Assembly: GCA_963669155.1 (NCBI GenBank)
Contig: OZ022588.1
Span: 16,022,670-16,086,669, forward strand
DNA length: 64,000 bases
Reading direction: 5' to 3'
Source of the DNA: Arbacia lixula
Lineage: Eukaryota > Echinodermata > Echinoidea > Arbacioida > Arbaciidae
Below are positions 29,201-44,200 of the stretch, piece after piece. Position 1 is the first letter of the stretch. Each line of letters starts with the position of its first letter. The notes beneath the pieces are model-generated. The model saw nothing but the letters and a program-made list of their open reading frames with translations. It did no database searches and was not told the origin of the DNA. The translations under genes were made by a program, and so were the position numbers.

Positions 29201-32200
29201 TATTGTGACTATCCCGTTGTGACCATTCATGGGCAACACAGTTCGCCGTGCATTTTTTTCATATTCCTTGACATTGAAAATCTTCAAGATTCAACTACAT
29301 TAGATCTACATAACATTTATCAAATCTTAAATTTAGATTACAAGATTTATGTCAAACTGTACTTACCGTGCCGTATGTACTGTGCATGTTTACGTTTATG
29401 CCCCTGGCTCTGACTGAGCTGAGTCGCTGACGTCTGACTATGCTATGCATAGCATAGCACTAGCAGCTTGACGGCCGAAGTTTTTAAGCTAGTTTGAAGT
29501 TTGAGAAAAACATGGATAAATTCCTGTTTCGAGCGGCTGTGCGGGAAGCCGAAAACTTCTTTGCTTTAGTCGTACCGCTAATGAACGGGTCATTAGATAC
29601 TGATCCCCTGTTGTTTCCGCTCGAACCAGGAATTTATCCATGTTCTTCTCAAACTTCAAAGCTCGCCACAGAAGCATTCATTATTTATGTACCGCGTATG
29701 CTTTGCATACACTATACAGTACACGTACGATGCATGCCCGACTGGCCGTCTAGCCCAGCGCCTAGGCCTAGCTAGGTATGCACTATGCATTCGTATCGGG
29801 CGCGCGCGCATGGAAGAAACTATGAAAAGCCGTTCCCGCCAAAACGCGTGCCAAAACCATACGCGTGCAAGTCAGAACGTACGCGTATGGTTTTGGCACG
29901 CATTATGGCGGGAACGGCTTACCATAGATATCGGGCGCGCCCGCATGGAAGAAACGCTCCACATGCGATGGATACTGCACTACACACAGCATGCATTCAG
30001 CAGTACAGTGAGTCGGTAGCAGTATTGCGCGCTCTCAATCTTCGCTGTGCAAAGTGCCGCAGTGCAGAGCGCGGCCGTCAAGCTAGGATTGGCTGTTGTA
30101 GTCTAGTCGTGTTGCAAATGTTACGGGGGCGATTTCCTATTTTTGTGTCGCCCACGAAATTGCATTTTTGGCCTGTTTCGGGGGCTCTTTTAGGTGTTTC
30201 CGGGGCGAATTCGCCCGCCGCCCCCGTGTATTTTTTTGGTTGAAGTACATGTACTTTTTATTGCACACGCATAATGTGTATCAATGGAAATTTACATGTA
30301 CAGTGAGCATGTTCATAGTTCATTGACATGCCTTTACTCTTCATTGTCTGTAAATTTCCTTCAAATGTATACTCAAATAGTGTTATTGCTTTACATAAAT
30401 GTATGGTAACTCTTACTGGTACATGTTCTACAGAGTGGTCTGTAAAAAGCTTTCTCTGAAGCCCCGCCGGCTCTTTGGTGCATGTAATGTCATCACTTAG
30501 AAATGATCCACATTTGGAAAGGGAGAGAAATGCTGGGAAATTCGCAAATGGTAATGTGATGAAAGTGGAACATCTGTCAACATATTGTCAAATATTGTGC
30601 AGACTTTGTGCACACATGACGCTCCCTTTGAGGAGGCAAGAGTTAGGTTTTATTTTTTTTTTGTTTTTGTGGAGTACCACAGGCAATTACTATTAGCGGT
30701 AAAAGTTACTCGGGCATATTATTAAGGATTGTGTGAACAATGAGCAATTAACCTATTCCAAAGTTTAACTTTGTGCTGTGGACTTTGACGATTGTATTTG
30801 TACTTGCCCATGTAATTTTTTTGTCTTTGCTCGGCTGTCATTTGCAATCTTGTTTTGGCGGTTTGGTTATTGAACTATGTGCTTTCTTTGTTCTTTGAAG
30901 GTATACTGCATACTAAACATGTATGTAGTGTACATGCACCTAATGTAAAACCTAACATTTGATTACCGATGGGATATTCAGAATAATCTGTCTGCACAAA
31001 TTATCATAATTTATAATCCCCCCTCCAGATTAAAAAAATGATAATTTAGATTTATAAATGAATTAATCAAAATCTGTTTGAAAAGTACGTAAAGGTCAGT
31101 GTACCAGTAATTTTAACCCCCCCCCCCCCAAAAAAAAAAAAAAAAAAAAAAACTACAAATTGCTATATTCTGAGGGAAGTTCTTAAACAGTATTTTTTAA
31201 TGCCTCAAATTTCTCTAGTTTTTATATGCTCTGTTATTTACACACTTAATACTTTTGGCCTGCAAAAGGTAAAGAACATCACCTTTAATACATCCCTGGA
31301 TATGACCCGCAATGTCACCTGCCTAATTATGTGTGGCTAACTTCAACGTCATGGACATATGGATGTGATACACATAATATAGATCGAAGGTAGAGACTAA
31401 AAAGTGAGGAAATATTATTACAATCGCTCATTCATGCAGAAAGTTGATCTTTCCGCGGAGCGGAGCGTGGAGTCCCCAAAAATCACACACCATTACGTAA
31501 ATCATTACAGTTTGAGACAAAGAATTACTTCAGAAAATGTGGGAAATTACAAGAGAAATCACCCAAACAAGAAATCCCCACTGCAGATGGGCTCAGCAAT
31601 ATGGACAGCTCTGTCAATGTTGGTACATGCATAACATAATATTCATCCTCGCTGCAGTTGCTTTTAGATATCAGATTTACTGTAATGAACTTGATTTCAT
31701 GCTTACATGCATCTTGATTACTGTACTAACCACAATAAGACCATGTCATGCACAGTCTATGACACTCGTCTGTATGATACATGTAAATACCATCATGTCT
31801 ATTCTTGAGATTGGTGTATGGGGCTGGGTGGTTACCAGAAAATCTTTAATGCGTTGTTCAAAAGGGCAACATTTCATTAATTTGTTTAGTTTAAATTTAA
31901 TCCTCTCATTACTATTTGCATGAAGATATATCAGTAATAAGGGCTGTTACTGAGAGGGTTTAACAAAACTTGAACACAACTTCATTGTAAATTGTAATTA
32001 CAGTGTACAGTGTGTGTATGTACTTTCTGTCTACAGTCTAGACACCCGTCCAGTATAAATTAGACAGTAATTACAACATATTAGTTATTCAGTCATTGAA
32101 AGAAATGAGTAACTATGTAGTAATGAGGAGGCCAAACCGCTTTCGTTTCATTGAGATGTCAAACCCCTTGCTCAGAGGTCTGTGACTGGATGTCTGCATT

Positions 32201-35200
32201 AACTTGTGATGGATTGTGGGACATGCGCTGGATGAAACCCGATACGTGAGATTTCTGTGCTCACAGAAGCTGACGAACATGACTGATTAGTGTGCCAGAT
32301 TTGCCCTTAGTGTCCAAGAGAATTGTAAAGGAGGAAGGCATGATCATGCATGATCATTATTTTCATACGCGTAATTTGATGAAATACATCCATAAAGATG
32401 TATATAGCTGTTCACAAAAGCGTGTATATTGCTTATAGTAGTCTTTATTCTCGTGGCTAATCTCAATTGTAATGATTAACATTTCTGTCAATTTCATACA
32501 GTGAACAATGGACATGTAATAAAAGCTGAACTTAACATAAAACAGCATCGATGAGAATGACAATTTTTTTTCATGAATATTTATATATAGAAAAGAAGCG
32601 AGATATTGTTTTGAAAAAACAAAAAAACATGTTCAATCGTGATACTGATTTCAAACAAATGTACTGCATACAGTAGCCTTTGACTATACATTCATCTAAA
32701 GGGTTACTAAATTAGAAAAAATAAGTTCCCACTAATCTATGGAAAATTATCCACTGAAAACGAATTTCACATTTGTTTGCCGCAATAAAGTCTTATTTTG
32801 ACGAAAATTTGAAAAAACATATACCTCCGGTGACGTCAGAAAAGTCAAAATGCCATAAATGCCAACGGCGTGAACAAATTTAGTAAACCTATAAGTACAA
32901 TTAGCAGTTATCACTACAAAATTGATCTTTCCTACATGTATGACTGATTCATGAAAAACAATGTGCTAGTTCACAACAGCAAATCAAAATTGATTTGCAG
33001 AAGTCTTCATGAATTGATGAATTGATGGAATTTGATCCCCAATTGTATGTCCACAAGACCCCATATGTGTACTCTAGAAGGAGACTGGTGATTGAATCTT
33101 TCTGATTAACTCCAGTGGGTGCATGCCCTGTGTAACCCCCAAGATAGGATAACATGTCCTGTCATCTGGACATCTCCCTGTAATTGAGTTTTCTGTCTCG
33201 TGCTGTGTAGGTTATTAGCAATCAATGAATGAATACCCAGCAATGAGTCTTGCATGAATGCAGGGCTTAGGCTAACCTTCATAATCCTGGATTAAAGAGA
33301 TCCAGGGGGTTCATTGTGATATTTAAGATCTACCATCTGGTGAGTAAATTTTGATTAAGATGTTTAAACCATACAGCATTACAGTGCTTCAAGTAGAAAA
33401 AATATACATCATTTGAGTGTCCTGAATATGACTTTGGTGTAGAAAGATTCTAGAAGGTAAGAAGATTTAAGTACTTTCACTGAACCTAAAGAGCTTCAAA
33501 TACTGCCGGCGTTTTAGTTGTTCCTCAGTGTGTGTAAGAATTGCTTCGTTTCAATACAAAATATATTATTTTTTTTTGAGAAAGAAACCTCCAATGGAAG
33601 TAAGAATTATTTCAGATTTGTAATTTGAGTTATAATTGTAATTTGAGACAACCGATAGCAGAAATACTAGGAGGTTATTTTTTGCCATTGCAAGTGGGAT
33701 ACGATAGTAATAACCTCAGCAAATTTTGCTACTTTGACAGAAAGCAGTTCAGTTCAGAAGGAAACAGCCTTTCCTTATGAAACCAGTTAGGACAAGGACA
33801 TAAACCCTGTTTAGGTTTAGACCAAAATTAGCCTGAAAACAAAGTGTTATTGTTAAAGACAGCCCGTCCCATTTTCAGATCACCACAAAACCATCGGAAC
33901 ATTGGCAAAATATAAAGAGAAGTGTTAGCAAGCTGTATATTTAAAATTTGAAACTGATACATAGCGTAAAATTCAAATAATGCACGTAAACAACGTCTGA
34001 TTACTAGTCTTTACCTCAGGCTCTTAGCAGTTTGTGTTGAAATATCTGCTTTATTGATTAATCTGTTTATTAAATTATAAAACGCATTATGAACAAAAAA
34101 TGTTCTATAGAAGGAATCATCTCCAAAGTTTGGTAATTACTCATAAAATTAGGATTTCACACGTGCATGATAACGACATAGATGCTGTAACAAAGACTAA
34201 TACTTTTTTCGTAGTACGAAAAAAGTCGGTTTGAAATTTAACGGCTGAAATTTTTCCACATACAGAAAGCTTGAACATGCTATATTCTTAGAAATGGTCT
34301 TGAATCACCCTTTCTTCAATTTACGATCGTGATAGACTATTTCAAATTTTAAGCTTGCAAAAGGGACGGACAATCTTTAACATAGACTGGGTAGCTTATT
34401 TGCAAAGGTCATGAAACTTGGGGGGGGGGGGGGTAATCAGCAGTTTACCCTAACAGTAACATGTGTAAAATCTCACATTTATTGCTTCACGACCCTTTTC
34501 AGGAAAAGTGAAACACCATCTCTTCATTATATGTATCTATCTACACTCCAGCTCAAAGGAATTGGCAAGGGAAAGGGAAAGGGAAGAGAGGGAAGGACCC
34601 ACAAATATTTTGTCCAGTTCAGCATGAAACATGATGCTTTTTAGGCTAAAGCATCGTGTTTCATGCTGAACTGGATGAAATATACCACGGTTTAAAACTG
34701 CGGATCCTTCCCTTTACCCGTGTCAATTCCTCTGAGCTGTAGTGTACATGTATATCCTCTCATCCCAGCATTCACCCTCTATCTCTTTTGTCCTTCTCCC
34801 TTTCTAGATTGTTGTCCTCCATGTAGTTGAATAACACTAAAATGTGAAATACAATTTGGCTTGCATACCTAAGTCTGCAATTTGACCCACGCGAGGTCAA
34901 AACTGGTATTTATCAAATAACTGGGGTGAGTGAGTGAAGGGAGGCCAGTGTGGAACTGATTTCACTGGCTTTTGATACCAAATATAGCAAGGCCAATAAA
35001 TTACTGACACACTGGACCTCTGGCAAGGTGGGAGGACACAGGCTTTCAATGCATCTCACAGTCTTTCTACTGCTAGACCTCTGTGTATATATAATACATT
35101 GTTTGCAACCTTGCATGCAGTAAGAATCCTCCTTGATTGTACCTATAAAATATTCAACCTGCATACTGTTCTGTTTTGTTTGACTCCTTTGTATATACTG

Positions 35201-38200
35201 GGAATGATATAAAGTTATGTGCAAGAAACAAACTCAGTTTCAGTTTAAAGGACCTTTCACAATCTTCTTGAATAGTTTTACTGATAGTTTTACAAATGAT
35301 GTGACTTAAACATGATAAATACATCTTGTATATTGGCAATTTATATTTACATTTACTACAGGATTAAGTCTCAAACATGTTCATATGTTGTGTACTGTTC
35401 GTACAGCAGATTTCACGGGATCCGCGCTGCTCGGTATCTGAGTGGAGAAACGCCAGCCTGCAAATGCTGGCTTAGTAAAGAACGGGTTAAGTTGCACTCT
35501 ATAAATTGACACATATACACGGTAGACTCCTAACACATGTAAATACACACATACTGAGGTCTAGGGTGTGTAATTTATCTGTTTTGTTTTGTTTTATTTG
35601 GCAGGGGATCATGTTAAATAAAATGTAATGTGTATAAGCTTGTTACTTCATCGAATTGCCAAATCTGAATTGACACATAAATACATGTATACCCACGGGC
35701 TTAGGGTCTCAGGTGGGTACATTTTGTTTTGTTTTGTGAGGGGGGGGGGTGGCGATGGATATTCTGGGGAAGTGGTGAGAGAGGGAAGACAAACAGGAAG
35801 ATGCTCTCTCTGGCTCTCGTAACTCAAGAAGGCCTAATCATCTCTCTTGTGGCGCGCAATCTCGGAGGGTGTTGGAAGAATCGGCTCCTAAATTAGTGTC
35901 AACACTAGTGATTGGATGTACAGGAAATTGTGCCATGTTTGGAATGGGGAGAGGGGGGGGGAGAAGCTTTTCATGAATAAGGTAGGGTAAGGATGCAGAA
36001 CAGTTAAAACATTACACAGGGGGGGGGGGGGTCAGGACAGTGTAGCCCCCCCCCCCCCTCCCACACACACAAAGGAAAAAGAGTCCCCATGAAAAACAAA
36101 AGTGCCCCTGAGAATTTGGTTTCCCTTTGTGTTTGTGTGTGTGTTGGGGGAGGGAGCAGACCAATTTAGTCCCCCCCCCCCCCATTCCAACACACACACA
36201 CACACACACATATACACAAAGAGAAAAAGAGCCCCGTGAAAAATTAAAGTGCCCCTGTGAAAAAAACCTGAGGCACTTCAGTATGTTTGTGTCATGACAT
36301 TATAGGCTTGAAGAGAAGCCCCCACAAAAGATGAAATTTCCCCCTGCCAAGAGCCCTGGAAGTGGTGACCGTGATGCACCCCCCCCCCCCCCCCATCCCC
36401 GTTCCACCTTATTTAACCCTCTCAGTTCCAAGCCATGAAAGGCGCAGTGACTTGTTACGCATGTCAACCCCTTATAGCACCGTGACAGTTAAAGAAAAGA
36501 TTCCTCTATAGGGTTAGTCAGACTACTACCAAAACTATCTGTTCTCTTTACTTTGAATCTTGAAATGTAATGTTTATAATGCACTGGTTATTAATCTCAG
36601 TGTTTATCCAAAATATTGATATCTTGAGTCATATTGAGAAGAAGCTTCATACTACTTATATGATAAGCCTGTGGTTTATGTTTTTGCTTAGCAATGAATG
36701 CGCAAGTAAACACAATGAGAACATGTACGTAGGTGTACAACTCACATATATACAGGATGTGATGAATACTGGTTATAGGGTATTTTTATCTCCACTTTTC
36801 TGTCAGGGAATTGAGTCCAGCACAAGAGGTAGCAAGTAATTCTGTGTCATTTTGCCTTTTGTAAGTTTTGTTGCATCGGTAGTTTGGACAAGTGACTCTG
36901 AATTTCCGCCAAGTTTGCCGATAAGCATGACTCAAGTTTATCCAATTAGGGGACGAGCTTGCTCCGCTAATGTTACAGTTAATGTAACCTGAAGCGTGCG
37001 TGAAAACAAAAGGGTGGGAACCGTGAAAACCCATGCTAATAAAGTCATCAAAATCACTGTGTTTATATGATGTTGTCATAATATAATGCTAGTCTCTTGG
37101 GTTTTGAGAATGCGGCAGATAATTGGTTTATTTTGACAGAGAGGGGAAGGGAGATGGGATAGGGGACATTGTTACTCGCAAAGTCATGCCGTGAAATGTT
37201 TAACCCTTTCGCTGTCGAAACCGGGCTTACAATGCCTTATCACAGACCTGGCTCTAACTCTTAAAGGATTCCATGTTGTATACTGCATGTACTTCAAAGT
37301 AACTTTCTGCCGATATGCTATACATACAATGTTTGAACGTGTACATGCTCTATGTTATTGGTGTTTCCATGGAAAGTTGAGTGTCACTGTGTGAAGTAAT
37401 GTTTTGTCATAGTTTTCACCCTGCGTCATCTTTTTTTAAATCAATGATTAAGAAGCATTTTGATGTACAAAGGGGCTGAGGAAGGAACAAAGAATTAGGT
37501 TTGAGGTACCGGGGTAGCATCATGGCTTTGATATTGCAAGGTCACGAACCCAGATGAGTTATGGAGCTCCATTAAAAAGCACAAGTTCAAGAGGGGGTAC
37601 ACTGATCACTTCATAACCTGAATGCTCAACTTTGATTCGAGGAAGATGTGACTGAAGAGTCATTCAATTAATCCTGCTTTGCAAGCCTTTTTTTGTGAAC
37701 AATATTGTAGTAGAAAGGTTTAAAGAATAGAAACATATATCTGATGTAGTTAGCTTTATTCAAACTAGTCAGCAAAATGTTTATGAACTTTTAGTGTGAG
37801 TATTAGACAAAGTTAGGGTTAAGGTAAAACATTTTGTTTTGTGTTGTTTTAGAGAATGAAGTGATTATTTGATGGGTTCACTGTACTGCATCAAAATCGC
37901 CGAAAGAAAGAAAAAATCAATATCACATCGTTTAAGCATTCGGATGATAATGTCCTTCACACCAACAGATTGGGCACAGTCTCCCTTTAAGATTGCCTAC
38001 CACCTAGCTCGCCCGAATGTGCCCAGAAAACGTGATAATGCCTGGATGTTCCATGTGTCTGGGTCCCGCTTCTGACATGAGGATCAACACGCATGAAATT
38101 ACTGGGATGTTTCGGTGTGCCCGCAGCGCACATGTGGTCCACAAATCCCCCCTCTCGGCGTCGGTTTCACAGACCGTGAGCTATATGTAGTGCCAAAGCT

Positions 38201-41200
38201 GCTGCTAAGTTTTCAGGGAAGTACATTCATGAGTAGATTGAGACACTGGGGCGAATGGCTTGCCTACTCGTAGATTTACCCTTTTTACCAGCACCAAATA
38301 TTTGTCGGCCACTTCCCGCATTCTCGGTTTCAGATCCAAAGCCGGCCTCCCAAATCTCCCAAATACACCATATTGGTACTGCTGGTCTCAGACCAGATTA
38401 TGTGAAACCGGGCCTGTTTGGTACTGGTCCAAACTGTATGAAACTGGGCGCTTTTTGAGCCCTGCAGACCCAAGTTAATGGGAGACATCTCTGAGTGTTA
38501 GCTAGTATTGGTATTGGTCCAGGTTACGGGTTATGAAACCGGGCCCATTTGGTACTGGTCCAGGTTATATGAAACCGGGCCCATTTGGTACTGGTCCAGG
38601 CTGTATGAAACCGGGCGCTGTTTTGAGCCCTGAAGACTCAAGCCATGGGGACTGTCCTCCAGGGCTGACATGGCGGTATGCGAGAGTGGAGAGACTGAGT
38701 GAGAATAATGTGCTCCCTAAAGATGCCCCTCGATGACATGTGTGGATTGATGGACAGACTTGAAAGCTTTTGTCACTTCGTTTTGAAATTAACGTAAACA
38801 AGATGTTTTTAGCCAGTCTTCAGGTCCTGTCTTTTAGTATCATCTTTAGTATCGGGACCCTTTTAAAGACAGGGTGTTAAAGGTCGAAGTGTTGTTTAGT
38901 TGTGTTGCATTTTGAAGGCCTCAATTTGTTATGCTTATGTTGTAGTGGTTTCCGTAGTAACTCAGCCTGAAGTGGTGAGCTCATGTGAACATTTATTTGA
39001 GGTGTTTCTAATCAAATTTGAGCAAGGGTGTACATGTGACTTGCTTCATGCATTCTTGGTTTGACGCAGTAAAACAGAATGTGTAAGTGTCCCTCAAATC
39101 ACTTGATTTGTCACCCTGTATGTATGTTGTGCTGTATCGTCTGACCTTGAGCACTAGCGTGAATGTCAAGTACCATGACTGTTGTTTTGTAGAACCAGAG
39201 GTCATGTAATGTGATGAAAATGTGCCTACGATACATGATATACATGAAGTTGTCAGAGGACCAAATTAGGATGCTTTGGGAAAGGAGATTAAAGTCGCAC
39301 AATTGAATATCTGCAATCCCTCCCCTCCCCCTCCCCCCTCCCCCTCCCATCTCCACCCGAAGAACTACAAAGCAAAGAACATAACCCTAGCAAATAGACC
39401 AGTTTACCATCAAGTTAACACTTTTAGCACAGATTTGTGTTTTTATGAGGAAGACAAGCATACTCTTTGCATGCATTTGTTGTTGCTATGTCAGGCTAAC
39501 TGTAAAGCTTGAGGATTCTAATCGGTAACTTTTTCAGAACAAGTATGCACGTAACATGTATACAGTAGTATTGCAGTAAACAAGTGTTTATTTGTATTTA
39601 CTGTACCTGTACTGACCTACAGTAAAAGTACATACTTTTCTTACATTACATGTAAGCATATTTGATAGCACACAGTTCTATCATTGGTCTAATTCACTGA
39701 AAATACATGCTGCATGCTATTTGACAACAACCTTAAATGTGAGGGCCCCTTGCATGTTTACTGGCTAGTCACAACCTTCCACACCTCATCAGCTTCCAAG
39801 TGATCTGTGTCTTCCTGGAGATCACTTCTTCTTCGCTTCTGTTCCTCGTTCTCCCCCACGAGATTGCATTTCCTCCTTGGACAATTTTATCTGGCGAGGT
39901 CTGTTGTGCTCAAATCTAGAATTGCTTTGTTCCTTGTTCTCCCCTTGGCATTTTTATACATGTAGCACTTCACATCAGAAAGGATTGCATAAGAATTTGC
40001 ACTATGCATGCATAGTGTAGTGTAGTGACATTATGTACACATTTTATTCTTTCTAGTCTGGGTTCAAGACTCTAGACTTTTCAGTCTATCAATATCAAGT
40101 CACAAATCCCAAGCAACAGGCAAAAAGTTTTTTGTGGGGGCTATTTTTGAAGCCTGCATGATGTCATGAAATAAACACCGTGAATAACACTTTTGCATTA
40201 TATCCTATGTATACGAAAATGATTGACAGGGGCTTTTTTTAAGGGGGGGGGGGGGCTCTTCATTTCCTTTCAGGGGGCTAAATCACCTTGAACCCCCATG
40301 TGATTTACTCTGATATACATGATGTGTATAGGCCTACCCTCTTCCTTTCTGTCAATTATAGGATCCGGAGGAAGAGGGTAGGACTGAAGGAGCTCAATGG
40401 GCGTGTTATAGCCACTCTCTGACTAGCCAGAAGCAGCATTCCTCATAAATTATGAAATGTATAAATGAGTTATCTACATGTAGTTCAAAGACATAATGAG
40501 ATGACATGAATCATGCAGGGCATTATGTATGTGTATGGTACTGTAGCTTGGTAGCAAACACACATGGTACATTGTATAGTGAGTCTGCTCTTAACCAATC
40601 AATATCAAGGAGTTATTATGTAGCTTGTAGCAATAGATTGTTGGAGTAACTAATGAATTTAAATTTTAGACGATTTCCCTCTTACCTCCTCCTCATCCCC
40701 TCTCACGAGCTTCCTTGAACATAGTCTGGCGTCCAGGTTGTTAGGCATTTTAACTACAAGATGGAATAAAAATAGTATCTTTCTCAATTACTTCTCCGTC
40801 ATGGGAACTGACGGAGAATAGAAAGGTGCGTCTTCATTAGCCCAATGTGGGTGAAATAGCGAGCTTGTTTTGATCGGGTTACCTAGCCAGATCACAAAAT
40901 AGCTAGCTATTTGCGTCTTTATTAGCCAGATCAGGCAAGATGGAGCTAGCTCGAGCTAGTTCACGAACAAGCTTGAGCTAGCTCGGAGCGTCTTCATTAG
41001 CCTGAAAATTTCTCGATCCCGGCATGCATCAGCGCCCACGAGGCATCGTTCACGTAATAGGTTTTATACGTGCGTGAATGCGAGCTCACAACCGAAGCCA
41101 TGTGGTCGTCGCCTATTCCCGTCGCACACTGCTGGTATGTGCGAAACTCGGGATAATTTATGCATCCCGAGTTTCGAGCTTACTTATCCCGAGTTTCGAG

Positions 41201-44200
41201 CTAATGAATACGCGATTGCAAATTCAGGCTAGTTCCCGGATCAGCAAAATAGCTCGCTATTTTGTCTGATCGGGCTAATGAAGATGCAACTTGAGAGAAT
41301 GAATGAGTGACTAGTCTTGTGAGTACCAGACTCTGACCTTTTTATTTTCAATTAGAAATGTCCCTTCAAATGGACCAGATATTTACATGCCACATGTATA
41401 TCATTTCAGCAGCAATGTATACAAGTCCCATAGAGACACATTTTGTCCAGCACAGGAAGAGATGATCAGTAGAGTCTCAGGAGGCACACAGCCACAGATT
41501 GAGTTTCACACAAGCCCTGTTTACCCATCATGTAGACCAGAGGAAAACATCTCATGTCAAACTCAGATCATGTTCCTCCTGCAGAAGTGTAGTGACGTCC
41601 AACAGGGCATAAGAATGTTGCAAGGTCATTGCGCTTTTCATGTCATATGCCCCCTCTGTACCATCAGTTGAGAGTCCCATGTCAATTATGTACAATACAG
41701 CTCAAAGGAAGGGAAAGGGAAAGGGAAGAAAGGGAAGGAACTGCAGTTCTATACCGCGGTATGTTTTGTCCAGTTCAGCATGAAACATGATGCTTTTTAG
41801 GCTAAAGCATTGTGTTTCATGCTGAACTGGACAAAGTATACCACTCTTTAAAACTGTGGCTCCTTCCCTTTCTTCCCTTTCCCTTTCCTTTTGCCAATTC
41901 CTTTGAGCTGTAGTACAACACAGCGTATTGCCTATACTTGTTGTTTTTGTTATTAGAATTAGAGAATGTTCTACCTCCTAAAGAAGCTTTGGTACAAATA
42001 GCAGTTGCTAATAAGAAACAAAGGGTCATTTGAGCTTTATAATGCTACCAATAAAATCCATATGTCTTGAGTGTGATGTACATGTATATAACAAATTGCA
42101 ATGTGACACATCAAGAAGATTTTCCCATGGATGCAGTTTAAATAAAAAAAAATATACATTGCATGCAAAATTAACATTTTAATACACTTTATCCTGTGCA
42201 ATGTGTGTATGTCACGCTTGCCATCATTCGTTGGTTAGTCATGTAAACATTACATGTAGGATGTATAGTTGGGGGATATTTCCGAGCATGGGCATGTTTT
42301 GGTGTTATTAATGGGAGAGATGGAAACACCTCATCATCAAACTGTGGAGTGCTTGATCTAATCATTGGCGATTAATCATGTGTTTGAGATTACGACTGGA
42401 TTACGCTCAGATCCAGGAAGGAGGGTTTACAGCTTCAACGTTCAGGGCTTTTAGAGAAGCGTTTGCTTTCAAGATGCCTCGAGGAAATGGCCTAGATTTT
42501 GATGACCTATTTTCTTGCCCTTTGGGGTGTACAAGAGTATCAAATGTTTACACCCTTTGAAATAAGATGTTATGTTGTCTGAATGACATACATGTTCTAC
42601 TGCTACATGTACATGTAGTAGAAGACAAAATTGATTAGTTCAGATGGGCAATCTTTCAATTGGCCGTCTAACTTTTCTCACTATTATTTTGCTTATGCCT
42701 GTGTTCTGTGTGCTCAGAATATGTGGGTCCACAGTGCTGTCACGTGTAGCCTAGATTGTGCTCATCATATGTCACTTCTTCCTTATTTATTTTGTGATTC
42801 CAGTTTCAGGTTTATCTTTCAGTTTGGTGAATTGACAAATTCTCCTCATTATGCTTATTTTCTTGTTAATTCCAATTAATTAATTTTCCTGATTGGTTTT
42901 CTTGTTCATTTTAGATACGTGTCGCTATCCACTGGGCATGAACGACAAGGAAATCACTGACGAACAACTCTCTGCCAGCTCTGTGTACCAAAACAACACT
43001 CTATCGTTTGGCCCGCAAAATGCAAGGTGAATATTTTTTTTTTATTTGCGTAAGTCTTCTATATATAAAGATATTGTGTTCATTCTTTTTTCGATTTTTT
43101 ATTGATTACTTTAAGAGTTGATATTTATATCTTTACTCAAATTGTATTTTATATGTTCCTTCCCTCCTTCAATTGTGTTACTGCTAAAGAATATACACAT
43201 TATATATGTAAAGGAAATATGTCTTTTTTCTTCACTTACATGCACTGTGAAATGAAATTTTAAATTGAAATGTATAGTGCATTCCATCCATTGAAACTTA
43301 TTTACCTGAGACGGGTCAAATTATTAGGCTGTTGGGAGGAAAGCTATTTGGATACATCACACAAATGGCTTATTATAATATTGGACAGGATTCTGACATG
43401 ATCATTTCAGCTCTGGCTTACATGTATGTAGAAGCCATCATTGTTTCCATAGCCCCCAGCTTAATCGACCCATTAAAGAGCCCCATAATTACCCATAATT
43501 CACCCCTCAATCAGCGGCGTTTATGACTCTGGTGATTGAATCAATAATATCCTGACAATCCCCCGGAATGCCAATGAATTATAATGCATTGCACAGACTA
43601 GAATCCGGGATAGGCGATGGCTTTCTGAATGAGTCCTAATTCGTTTGTCAAAACGGGACGCAGTTTATAGACTGCAAAGGAGCGGAGTGGATTTTAGATT
43701 CGCTGTGATGGGTTTGCGAAGTTATTAACCACATGTTTGAGGAGCTGTCGCAAGCTCTGGCAAGCTTCTCCCCTGACAGTGGCCTAGAGAGGAAGGATTA
43801 GCGAGACGGGAAGGAAATATAGCATGACAAGTCTTGCAATCTCGGCTTATCTATGTTACCCTAAATAGAATAATACATGATGTTTAGGGGCGGTTTAAAA
43901 GGGGAAGCAAAATCCAGATTTTTTGGGGGGGGCATTGATGTATTTTAGAGCACCTTACACATGTGTGCAATATTTGTTTTACATAGTAAAATTTAGCTAA
44001 TTCAAGTCACATCACGAGATAATGTTACCCATACATATATGACCACCACATATACATGTAAGTGTAAATCTTGTATTTTAAAGTACCCCTGTATTCAGAA
44101 TTGTGGATATTTTGTAATGTTCAGATAATGATAATAATCCTTTAAAGCCCAAGATAAAGGACATGGCACCCATATTATTTATTACCTTTATACCTTTATA

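Larger units (their letters stand above)
20716..42914 (+). other. DDR intron 1 (remainder of the 22.7-kb intron)
   Basis: No DDR exon is detected between the exon 1 donor at 20218 and the acceptor at 42914. The intron holds the miniature elements, palindromes and microsatellites listed separately, pyrimidine tracts (24750-24890), and poly-G/poly-C runs (28570-28805, 31117-31150, 34420-34433, 35738-35748, 36019-36190, 36380-36394, 40243-40254). A region at 26750-27200 shares diverged words (AATAGTTTGG, GTAGAAGAAAT) with 49320-49445. Confidence 0.7.

Noticed and set aside
41387-41671. 94-codon ORF just before a hairpin element
   Set aside because: Composition is weakly coding-like but no family was recognised and no phase-compatible splice sites connect it to DDR; not enough support.
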